Of a stretch of DNA of 64,000 bases, positions 53,816-64,000 are shown piece after piece. Positions within the stretch are counted from its first letter, which is position 1, and each line of letters starts with the position of its first letter. This DNA is from Nymphaea colorata (taxonomy: Eukaryota > Streptophyta > Magnoliopsida > Nymphaeales > Nymphaeaceae), in NCBI RefSeq assembly GCF_008831285.2, contig NC_045150.1, forward strand, positions 6,460,001 to 6,524,000. The letters run 5' to 3'. The notes under the pieces were generated by a model. That model was not told where the DNA came from and ran no database searches. It saw only the letters and a program-made list of their open reading frames with translations. A program made the position numbers and the translations under genes.

Positions 53816-54543
53816 CTCAGCAAGGACTTTGTGATTAATCTTGTATTTGGATGTGGCAATGCTTTAAAGTTTTCAACCAATGCGATGCCTTTGTTCTTCA
53901 AAAGGAAAGGAAACAAGCTCATTTCGAACTAACAATCAAACAAATGTCAAGGAACTTCTCGAGGTGCCAATAGGGATCCTAGCAAAGATAAACCAATTGT
54001 GAGCAGACATGTAGATGCTTGTTTTGACTACATATTATAAACTAGATACACCAAAGAGGCTGGAACTTCTCCCTTTCTCCCATCTACCCTCAAATTACAG
54101 GGCTGCTTCGAGATTTGAGTAAACTTATGGTTACTCTATTCAACTCAATAGTAACATTTAATATCGTTTGCAGTTCAAAGACTACATGAAACTGATTACC
54201 ATGCTTTCACCCACCAACCAGCTCAACCAGCTACTATATGCCCCTTGCACTGTAGGTTGAGAAATGAATCGTTGAATTATCAATGGATTTCAAGTTTAGG
54301 TTCCCTCAAGCATGAGTTTTAGTATTTACTAAATTTTGAACACAAGTGTAAATTTGGGGAACTACTAATATATAGCAAAAATTTGTCCACTCAAATCAAA
54401 ACCTATTTCATCTATGATAAGAGCCAAAGCCCCCCTCCATCTCTGCTCATAGGGTCTAGAGTTGCATCAGTACCATCCACTCCACTTCATCTTAAGTATT
54501 ACTTCTCTCCTACTGGCACAAAGAGTGTTATGCCTGAACAGAT

Positions 54544-54990
54544 TATAATTAGGGATGTCAATATATCCGTTTTGAATTGGATATCCGATCGAATCGATCC
54601 GAAAAAAAACAAAAACAAATATGAAAAAAATTTGTAATATCCGATTAAGAAATCGAATCAGATTCAAATTTAATAAATGACATCAGATTGGATTCATATT
54701 CAAATTTGGATATACATGAATATCCGATTGGATTCAGCTATGAATCCAAATCAAATTCATTTTTAAACCAACAACCTATATCTATTGCTATTAAAATTTG
54801 AAATTTGGTAAAATTCGGTTCAAAATTTAGATTCGGATTCAAATATAAATACAAAAATTAAATTTGGATCAGATTCAGGTTCAAATATGATTTTTTTTCA
54901 TTTAAATATGAATCCGAATATGTGAATATCCAAAAAAGCAGATATGATTAAGGATGTATCCGATCCGAATATGATCAATTGCCTAATTAC
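54544..54990. mobile_element. AT-rich MITE with ATCCGA/TCGGAT repeats
   Basis: The left end taattagggatgtcaata and right end attgcctaatta are weak inverted repeats. The interior repeats ggatatccgat, gattcaaat and tccgaata many times. A truncated relative lies at 44730-44830. Confidence 0.55.
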
Positions 54991-54994
54991 AATG

Positions 54995-55165
54995 TGTAGG
55001 GCAACTCCAGCACTTTTTTTTTTTATTTTGTTGGTTTGTTAATTAAAAAATTCTCATCAATTGTGTTTTTAAAAAATTTAATTAAAAAGATGTATGATTT
55101 TGTTGGTTTGTTAATTTAAAAAATTCTCATCTTTTGTGTTTTTAAAAAAATTAATTAAAAACATG
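54995..55165. repeat. Two-copy tandem repeat of about 75 bp
   Basis: Unit: attttgttggtttgttaatt.aaaaaattctcatc..ttgtgtttttaaaaaa.ttaattaaaaa, repeated once. Confidence 0.85.
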
Positions 55166-55810
55166 TATTGTACTTTGCTCAACTTATTCCATCTATAATC
55201 AATTTTGGAAACATTTGATCCTTGTTTTTCTCTTTGGACCTTTATTTAGCAAAAAATACTATTGCTTCGTTCCCACCCCAAGCTTAGCTAATTCTAACCA
55301 CCTTTGATCCCACGGAAAGAGTAGACGACGTTCCCAATAAAGTAGATATGATGGACTTCCTGCAGACCAAGACTAGAGATGATAAATGGTCCACTCAGCC
55401 ACACTTTTGGACCAAAAGCTACGTGTTTGCTTCAAAAGCAAACACGTTTAAGCAATACCAACTGGGTCCTTTTTCCAGTTCCATCAATATGGAGACAACC
55501 AGATACAGACTTCGATAAGTTTATTTATTTTTTAAATTTCTCTAAATTAGTTTACATTGGTTTCAAAGCAACGCTTCCTTGTTTTCGCACATCATTATGA
55601 CGAGCCACCAAAAACTGCACGTACTATCATGCATAAAGCGGCCGATTCTAAATAACGTCATCACTTTTTGTGGTTCTTATTCGATTGATTTCGCCTTTAA
55701 GGGGACCAGCGTTTAATGGTAAGGTTATGTTTTTTTTGGAATTTATTGTTCATGTATTTATAAAAGAACCCAACAATTATTAATTAGGCTAGCAAACTTA
55801 GATCAGTTAA

Positions 55811-56214
55811 GCGTTAAGTACAATTTTGGGACTTTTAGTATAAAAATGTTGCATCTTTTTTAATTTAATTTGACATTTAAACTTGAAGCCAAAAGTGTGA
55901 CAAAATTTGTTTGAGATTTTATTTATTTACAAAACCAATATGGTTCTAATCAAACCATAATTATATAAGTGGGGAAGGTTATATCTTACCTCTAATAACG
56001 ATGGGCGTGAAAGCCAAGCGTTAAGTACAATTTTGGAACTTTTAGTATAAAAATGTTACATCTTTTTTAATTTAATTTGACTTTTAAACTTGAAGCCAAA
56101 AGTGTGACAAAATTTGTTTGAGATTTTATTTATTTGCAAAACCAATATGGTTCTAACCAAACCAGAATTATATAAGTGGGGAAGGTTATATCTTACCTCT
56201 AATAAGGATGGGTC
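55811..56214. repeat. 207-bp tandem duplication, about 95 percent identical
   Basis: Copy 1 is 55811-56017 and copy 2 starts at 56018 with the same gcgttaagtacaattttgg. Only scattered substitutions and one small indel separate them, so the duplication is recent relative to the neighbouring repeats. Confidence 0.92.
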
Positions 56215-57553
56215 TAATAAGCCATTCCCCCTAATGGATACTTGGGGTTAGAGGCCCGCTATGAACATGGTGTAGACAATTGCCTACACATGATTATATT
56301 ATACAAAGTATTTGTATTTATATTGAAATTTTATGATAGTTTTTCTCATTTACTTACCAGTGCATCATAAAAAATAAAAAACATACAACTCGAACTCATT
56401 AATCAAAATTTTCGATGTTAAAAGCCATAAAAAAGTCAAGTAGCCTCTCATCTCAAATTGATTGTCTCAAAAGGCATCCCCAAAGAGGTTGGTACAATCT
56501 CAGGTTTGATTTTTTGAGGTCAAACTCACTCTGCTGCGAATGAACACAGTTGTGCAAGTTAAAACATGAAGTAGGTAACATCCTGAGGCACCTAAGTAAA
56601 CCTTAAAAAATAAAAAGTTGAGTAAAGGTTTTAGCATTTTTTAAGTGCTGGGTCAAACCCTGCTCATCATAATACAACAATTAAGGTGATCGCACGACCA
56701 ATTGTTGATGAAATGAAGGAAGCAAGACCTATCGATTGATGAAATGGAGGAAGAGAGCAACAATCTCTACACTGTTTCGAGGGTTAGCTGGAAACAACAT
56801 GAAACTGTTCAATTGTGAGCTGTGTCCATCCTGTCTTACGAACGGTGTTTGATAAAAAAAAATATATTGAAAGAAAGAACACTTGTGTCATGTCACCATC
56901 AAACGCCCTCTTAGCCTTCTCATTTGCGTGTCCAGATCCAATAACTGTTACATCGGAATCGCATCCGACCCGAATCCGGAAAACGATGGAACTATTTCCC
57001 GCCAAAATCCAGGGGAAGGCAAAGCAGCGGGGAAGGACATAGAAGTAATAAATGACAAGTCCACGGGTAGTTAGGTAGATTTTCCCTAAAGAGGATCGCC
57101 TCGGCAAACGAGTCATTCTTTCCGTGCGATCAATTACTGCACCACTCCCCCATTGCTTTTTTCAATTCGAATATTTGTTTATTAATTTCCGCTTCATAAG
57201 TGCACTGTTGATTCTGTACAGAGTGCGACTTCTCCGGCAATCTTCGCCGTCGACTGCCCGTCGGCACCTTGCTGCTGCCCTGACTGGCCTCGCCTCTCTC
57301 TTTCCGGTGGGGCGGAGCAGTCGACGTATCCGAGTTTCTCTCGGCAGTGCGGCACGTCGCGCTCGCTCTGAGCCCCTCGATTTTCTGGAATGTCCTCGCG
57401 TTGCTCTTCTTCCTTTTTTTCTCGAAACTTTTCTAAAGGAACACTCTCTCTCTCTGGCTCTCTTTCTTCAGCGGTATCTTCTGAAGCTGGGAAAGTAGTG
57501 GTTTCCCGTTCAGTGGTTTCGTCGAAGGTAGAAAAGGGAAGTTCTGGTGAAGC

Positions 57554-57787
57554 GTGCTGAAGACGACGTCATTTGTACCTTGGGAAGGTCGAAGGGCTTC
57601 GGGGCCCCCGGAGGGTAAAGAAATTGGGTTTCTGAGGCCGGAGATTGATGTCAGTCCGGCGGATGAGTTTCCGGAGCCTGTGAATAACGGCGTTTCCGAG
57701 CGGTGGAACCTGATGCCGGTGCTCGGGCGCCTTTTTGGTGGGCGGAAGGTAGAGGATCGTCTCACATGGAATGGCAGATCTTGCTAG
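57554..57787 (+). other. Upstream ORF overlapping the PRAF start codon
   Basis: An open frame of 77 codons begins at ATG 57554 and ends at 57787, 17 bases past the PRAF ATG and in a different frame. If the transcript starts upstream of 57554, ribosomes starting here would bypass the main start. Whether the 5' UTR is continuous here is unknown. Confidence 0.4.
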
Positions 57788-58854
57788 CTATGGGACTGCT
57801 GAGCGAGATGTCGAACAGGTTGTGACCGTCCTTCCTCTTCGATTTCCTTTCTGTTTTTGTTGTCCTTGCTAGTGTGCTCGAGCGTTTCTGTCGATTAAAC
57901 AGGGCTGCTGGTGAGTTTGATCAGCAAGTGCCTTCATTTGAAGAATTTTCTTTATTTTTTGGTGAATTCCTTTCTGTTTTTCTCTGGCTTGATGTGTTTG
58001 TCTTTCCTTCCTATTAATTTTTTGATTTCAAAAGAGAAAACGATGCCAAGTACGCTTGGAAGTGAGGATGATCACATGGTTTTGCAAATAAAGTAAATTC
58101 AGCGAGTTCATTTTGTGTATTCTTGCTAAAGTACCATTTATGGTAAAAGAATTTGTACAGAAATTTGCTCTCCAAAATAACAGCTAAGCTCTTCAATCAT
58201 TAAGGTTGCAGTCTACGACTCAGAGATGCGCATGTAACATTTCAACTATTTTATTAGTAACCGATTTGTGTGTGTGTGTGTGTGTGTATCTTTTTGTGCT
58301 GAACGAGGCAATAGAAACTGAGAGAGAACTAAGTACTAAATTTACTCGCTAATACGCTTCTATGAGACATACTGTAAGATGAGTTGAGTAATGAAGTCCT
58401 TATACCACATACATGCTTGGGTTGCACACTCCGGACATCCATGGTGCTGTCTGCCTATCTGGAAATGGAAGAAGTTGGTTATCACTCGAGTTATTAGAGT
58501 GAAGCAGATTTGGTGAAGCTACTTTCTTGGTTTCGTCCAGTTTGTATGGTGAACATTTTGTTGTCAATAATCTATGGCATGCAGAACACTGTAGGTGTTA
58601 TGTAACGAAATGACATGCTATTTTTGTATAGCTTCTCCTAATTGCTGTGCAACTTTAATATTGCAGGTACATGATAGCTTGCTCGTACATTTAAAAATTG
58701 TGGTTTTCATTCCAGCCACTTTTCGTGTTCGGGGCTTTATTCCTACTAATGGTTTTATTCTTTCAAGGCTCTTGTTGCTTTGAAGAAAGGCACCCAGTTG
58801 CTGAAGTATGGCCGCAAAGGGAAACCAAAGTTTTATCCGTTCAGACTTTCCAAT
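57771..58854 (+). CDS. PRAF/RLD-type PH-RCC1-FYVE protein, first two coding exons only
   Basis: Exon 1 is 57771-57818 (MADLASYGTAERDVEQ) and ends at a GTTGTG donor. Exon 2 is 58768-58854 (ALVALKKGTQLLKYGRKGKP then KFYPFRLSN) and ends at GTATGT. Both junctions are in phase 0. This is the N-terminal beginning of the PH domain of the plant PRAF family (PH, RCC1 repeats, FYVE, BRX), which in Arabidopsis includes RLD proteins that bind LAZY proteins and affect auxin transport. No third exon is visible up to 64000, so the next intron exceeds 5 kb and the gene continues to the right. The 5' UTR is CT-rich. Confidence 0.87.
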
Positions 58855-59976
58855 GTATGTTATGGTACCTATCGAATTGTTTCCTTGAGAATGGTTTTTA
58901 GTTCATATGCTTTTCTCCAGTGTATGGTCTGCCATTAAATTCATTGCTACTGTCATTCCTTAATGGAGCTTTTGATTGTGAGTTTATTTGGTGCATATAG
59001 TTGGTTACGAGATAATGTTAATAGGGAGAATATTTCAATAAGATTATGTTGCATTATGCCATTATCACTATCAGAGAGAAGATAAAATTTTCTTGTTTTG
59101 GATCATATGCACTGCGAACAATAATGGCTATAAAAACAAGCATATACAAGTAAATGAACTGTTGCAATATGTGAGGACGTGTGTACACAAACTCTTATTA
59201 AGGAGGTTGCTGCACCCATGTTCTGCCCTCATTCAGTATTGGTGCTACTCCAACTCACCAAGCTCAACTGTCAGCTATGATAAATGCAGCCAACTACGTA
59301 TGCCATATCATGTGGGTAGTGATATGGGTACAGAGCCATTTAAGAACCTGGGTAGAGGGACACAGCCATATATATACATAGATAACAAAAATAAAACCCT
59401 AATCAAACAAAAACAATACATTCATGATTCATAATTTGAATTATCATGAAACGAACTACAAAGAAGTTCTGATCTGGTGCACAGAAAATTCTGATTTTAT
59501 GTCAGAAAAAAATAAAATTATCAGAAACAAACAAATCCATATCATTTACATGCTAAAAATCATGTCTTATATACTAGCATGATAGCATTAAATTCAGCCA
59601 GCAAAAAATACACGATTTTGTCATTCTGTGGTAGCAGATTCATATCGTTGCATGCCACAGAAAAAGGAAACCTTTAAGAAAGGAAGATCATGGAGAGAAA
59701 ATAAGAATGAGAGAGGAGACAAAGAGAATAAAAAGCTGTTTAAGAAGACAAGGTTTGCTGGAGAGAGAAAATAACTAAATAAGCCTGTCGAAGACAACAG
59801 AGTTTGTTAGAGAGAAGAAAAAAATTGGCAGCAAAGAGTTGGTGGGACGCTGGACGCTGGAGATGTATTTTTGGAAAGCTTCGCTAGAGGATTTCTGCAG
59901 CTCAGCCCAGCAAGAGAGGCATCTTCTAGAGCCCTCGACATTTGACTTAGGTCGAGGGCTCGATGAATTTCTAGTC

Positions 59977-60408
59977 CAGTGTCACAGATATCACGATATT
60001 TTTGAAAGTATCGCGATATTAATGTAAAAGATAATAAAAATGAAAAAAAACGAGAAAAAATCGTGATATTTTGAAAAAATCAGCAACAAATATTTATTGC
60101 GATATTATCGCATTTTTTCATGATTTTTTCAATTTTCTATTTTTTAGCATTGATATTATCATGGATTCAAACATAAACTTAAAATAAATTATTTTCATCA
60201 TTTTTGTTATCATTAAAACATTCCTAATGTCATTGTTATATAGTTTTATTTATGTTTTGTTATTCGTTTCTCATTTATTTCATTTATACCTAAATTTTTA
60301 TTTTTTAAAATTGTTCGACGAAATTTTCCCTAAAAAAGCAACTTTGCCCATAGAAACCCGAGAAAAATTTCGCCTGATAAAAATCTGAGAACCATATTTG
60401 TGACACTG
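59977..60408. mobile_element. hAT-like MITE in PRAF intron
   Basis: The ends CAGTGTCACAGATAT and ATATTTGTGACACTG are inverted repeats. The flanks atttctag (59967-59974, two bases from the end) and atttctac (60409-60416) look like an 8-bp duplication. The interior repeats tcgcgatatt/tatcacgata. Confidence 0.7.
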
Positions 60409-60732
60409 ATTTCTACATTTATACAAGGGAATTTGAAACAAAAAAGCCCCAATCTTGGGATGAAACTAGACTCTTTTGTCGTTTCAAGGGTTGATAGGGT
60501 GGAAAAGAGGATGGATTCATCATGGTTAAACCTGCTTTGGCAGGATGTCCACACCTTCCTTGTTCAGGTGTGTCGACACTGGTACCCTCATAAATAAGGT
60601 GTCCATGTGAAATAGCATACATGTATATTAGGCTTGACCTTGTCTTGAGTTTTGTTTTACTAAAACATAACTTCATATATTCATTAGTTTAGTGTAATAA
60701 AAAATTTCCTTTTCTTTTTTTGCTTTCTACAA

Positions 60733-60733
<1 letters not shown>

Positions 60734-60788
<55 letters not shown>
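60734..60788. repeat. (CT)n-(TA)n microsatellite
   Basis: A CT run is followed directly by a TA run. Confidence 0.95.
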
Positions 60789-60789
<1 letters not shown>

Positions 60790-61962
60790 TAGTCACAAAT
60801 AACATTTTGGAGTATAGTATGGTGAGCTTGAAAAAAAAGGGGAACATACGGTCATTTTTTAAAATAAAAAAACTAAAAATGAGGAAAAAATAAAATAAAT
60901 GAGAAACTAATAACACAAACATCAAAAGATAAGTAGATTTGCAACAAATAAAAAATAGGAAATGAAAAAAAAACTGTTTGGCATTTAAAAAATAAAAAAA
61001 ATGAAAAAGTAAAAAAATGCGAAAAAACGTGTTAAAAACACCTCTTTTTCGTTTTTAACGTTTTTTTTAAAAACATGTTTTTAAAAGTTTTAAACAACAA
61101 TTTAATTTATTGCATTTTTTTCCACATTTTTTGTGACACTTATATATATATATATGTTTATGTGTATGTAATCTTCACTGCTACCTATAGTTTCTGATAT
61201 GTGGAATGATCCAAGTGTCACTTTTTTTTTTCCTTCAAATTGCATGAGAAAATGAGAAAAGAAGGAAAAATGAAAAAGAGACATAATGATATATTTTTAA
61301 TGTTTTTTTTTAACATTGCAAGGATTTTTAAGGAAAACATTCTGTTTGTACAAAAAACCTCACCAATAAAAACCTGGTGAGGATTATATGTAACGTGTTT
61401 GAACGATAGTTGGAAGCTTTTTTGGACTTGGTGGAACATATTTTGACAAATTTTAATTTGCATGAGATGTAACTAGATAATTTTCAAATATGATTTTTTT
61501 GCAACATTTAAATGGCTTTCATAGGAAAAAGTTCCTAATTTTCAATCTAATTTTTGCTTTCTTTGCAAGCCTAATGAATGACTCCTTAGTTGACTTCATA
61601 TTTGTACTAACCTCTCTTTTTCTGTGCTCATTAACATCATTTCATAAAAACCAAAAGAATGTTTATATAGTCAGATGATTTCATGCCTTTCTTCTTCTCA
61701 TAAATATATTGGTTCTTTTTGCACCTCATTAACATTATCACTTGTGATCGATTTACATGCTTTAATATCATGTCCTTTGATATTTTCAACATATGCTCTT
61801 TCACGTTGGATTCCTTTCTATGAGATACATAAATGAGCACAACATTTTCACCAGCTCTAGGATCTTTTATCTTCTTCTCTAAATAGGCCCATAAAGGTTG
61901 GTCTTTGTGTGATGCATTAGATGTAGTTGCTGATGCACATGTTAAACTTGTAGTAGACTTTA

Positions 61963-62248
61963 GGTTGTGTTTGGATGCACTCTATAAAAAACATTGTTCT
62001 GTTGAAAGTAGGTTTTGGAAAAACCTAGTTTTTAACTAGGTTTTGAACCTGGTTCGTGTATGTGTGCCAAGAGTAAATGATGCTTTCTGTAAAATAATTG
62101 AGGGTCCTATGTTATTCACGTTTTTTTTCAAAACATTGCTTTGTCAAGTCTAGGTTTTTACAAGCCCAAATTCTATTGTATCCAAATATTCCTTAAACAG
62201 TATTTTGCCTCCAAAATAGCGTTTAGAGGTGCCACCCAAACACATGTA
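61963..62248. mobile_element. MITE-like foldback with GTGTTTGGATG ends
   Basis: ttgtgtttggatgcac at the left and gtgccacccaaacacatg at the right are an imperfect inverted pair. Internal complementary motifs (aaaacattgttctgttgaaagtaggtttt, aaaacattgctttgtcaagtctaggtttt) are instead direct. 45370-45570 has a similar gtttggatga end. Confidence 0.5.
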
Positions 62249-64000
62249 TAAAGATTCTCTTTTCTTTATTCACCATACTACGATAAAGGTAATGGAAACA
62301 AGTAAAATGTAATGAACATGAAATTCAACAGTGAAAAAGAAAAATGAATGTTGAACTTACTTAAAGTCTTAAATACAACTTACTACAAGACAATTTCAAT
62401 AGGAATGCCAAAAAGAAGCAACAATGCTAAATTTAAATACATCTTGCTAATGTTAACAAGTACAAGCACAAGAAACATACAAAATTCTAAACTTATTGGA
62501 ATTGTCATTTTTAATATACAACATTTTTAATGTAAACAAACTGAAGTGGTTGGTGGCAAGCCTTACTTTGCATACCATGGCTTGAACAACATTAAAAAAA
62601 AAAAATCAACGTTAGAACCATTTGCTATAAGCCATGATCCTATGGTTTGGGGGAACCGATATAAAATTTGTTTGTTGTATCCATTTCCATGGTTGCACAT
62701 CTTAGAAATTTTCACATCAACAAGTAGAATGCATACAGAGGGCTGATGCTAGATACATGAATGCAAAGAACTAGTGAGTCGTTACTACCCTTGATACAAA
62801 GAAAAGGGACATTAAAGGCAATGAAAATAGGGAATTAAAAAAAAACTCAATAGGGACACTTAATATTAAGAAAAAACAGAATTGAACAAGAACATTTTGG
62901 CGGAGTATTCTCTTAACTGTCACCCCTTGCTCTAGAGAGTGCAGAGTACTTAACTTACAAAATCCAAAATGTAGCGGTCACTAGAATAAAATTTCAATTG
63001 AAATTGCAACATGGTCTTGAAATTTAAAATATAATGGCTATATTCTCATTCACAAACCAAAAGTACCTGTAGTTCATTCTCTTCATGAGAAAACACGTAC
63101 ACTTTTTTTGCATGGCCTTATGGGCTATCATCATATGGTCACTGCCTTTAGGCAGTCTTCATGGCCAGTCACAATATAGACTTGCTTGACAATTTTATTA
63201 TCAGTAACTCTTGTAAATCTCGATTTTTTGACACGTGCTCAGTTAGAATTAGACTTAAGTAATATGCTAAACCAATAGAATCTAATGCAATTTCTGAACT
63301 TTTTATTCTCAATAGCAAATGAATGTGATGTAACATGACATGTTTTAAATTCTAATATATAGAATTCTTTCAAGTTAAATTTCTGTTTACTCGCCTTCTG
63401 TTATAAACCATTGTGACCATCAGTAAGCATATGTTAATTGTTATGATCATTTACTGATGTATTCATTCTAGTAGTAAACATAGCATATTACTTCTGTACA
63501 ACAAAATATGGTAGACTAAAATCTGTTGTACCAGTTTAATATTATAACCATTCATCATTAAGGTAGACAAATTAGAATACCCATTAAATCAACCATAGTA
63601 AAAATCTGTTGTAACATTTAACATCATAATTCATTTACTATAAACATAGGCAAAACAAGATCATGTCTTAACCAGCCATAGTAAAATTCTGCTCGCTATG
63701 ATGAAAACTCTAATCAATAAGATATTCAGGCACATCCTCGTGAGCAGTTTCACGTGTAGGCACAAATCTCACGTTCTAGGCAAAATTCCAGTCTACGATG
63801 GCCTCCAAATCCTCCTTTTTATTCAGTCTTATATCAAATACCTAATTTAATCTACTGATGGTTATTAGTTTTCTTTTCCTTTAATCAAAACTAGTTCTAA
63901 TTAAGACTCAAAGGACTGACTATATACGCTCACAATGCCTGGAAATCAACTTTTTCATGCTCAATTATTCAATTGCTCCTTTCCAAAGCAGCCTATACGT

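Larger units (their letters stand above)
58855..64000 (+). other. Presumed second intron of the PRAF gene, no exon seen
   Basis: I searched for the expected continuation (a Trp-containing strand after RLSN, then a VSRIIPGQRT-like segment) and saw none. The stretch holds two MITEs (listed), a CT-TA microsatellite (about 60734-60788), A/T-rich tracts (60830-61140) and otherwise nothing recognised. Confidence 0.45.

Noticed and set aside
53348-53932. Several long overlapping frames on both strands (up to 194 codons)
   Set aside because: They follow from the stop-poor GA-rich minisatellite and translate to low-complexity Arg/Glu/Gly or Pro/Leu/Ser.

Overview
This is an AT-rich nuclear window from a flowering plant. 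The evidence is spliced genes with GT-AG introns (and one GC-AG intron), a chloroplast-targeted enzyme, SWR1 and PRAF-type plant genes, and several Copia, Gypsy, hAT-like and caulimovirid remnants. I cannot name the species. Introns are long: one gene spans about 20 kb because of insertions.

Layout. 1-3910: 5' part of a decayed Ty1/Copia retrotransposon on the minus strand, with one LTR, a primer binding site and broken gag, integrase and RT; it runs off the left edge. 3911-10330: gene-free, but dense in long imperfect palindromes (foldback elements), with two related copies of one family and two other families. 10331-13600: nothing recognised beyond microsatellites. 13603-33440 (minus): SWC2/VPS72 (YL1), a subunit of the SWR1 H2A.Z-deposition complex. 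I rebuilt it exon by exon in ten consistently phased exons plus a doubtful terminal one. Its introns hold an endogenous pararetrovirus fragment folded into a 640-bp-arm inverted repeat, a miniature Copia element, a Copia RNase H relic, a Gypsy gag relic, a hAT-like MITE and a solo LTR. 33441-36428: intergenic, with a miRNA-like or MITE-like hairpin. 36429-40845 (minus): a complete seven-exon plastid UMP kinase gene (bacterial PyrH type; Arabidopsis PUMPKIN orthologue by similarity). 41000-46283: repeats and a retroelement RNase H-like relic. 46284-46898 (minus): an intronless secreted proline-rich/extensin-like protein with a TATA box. 46960-57100: intergenic, with several MITEs (one with a perfect 8-bp target duplication), minisatellites and a 207-bp tandem duplication. 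57771 onward (plus): the first two coding exons of a PRAF/RLD (PH-RCC1-FYVE) gene, which leaves the window inside a long intron.

The genes are unrelated housekeeping or cell-wall functions and form no pathway or cluster. The unusual feature of the window is its inverted-repeat architecture: the palindromes of 4.7-10.3 kb and the viral inverted repeat inside an intron of a chromatin-remodelling gene could both yield double-stranded RNA if transcribed. That is inference; only the folded sequence is seen.
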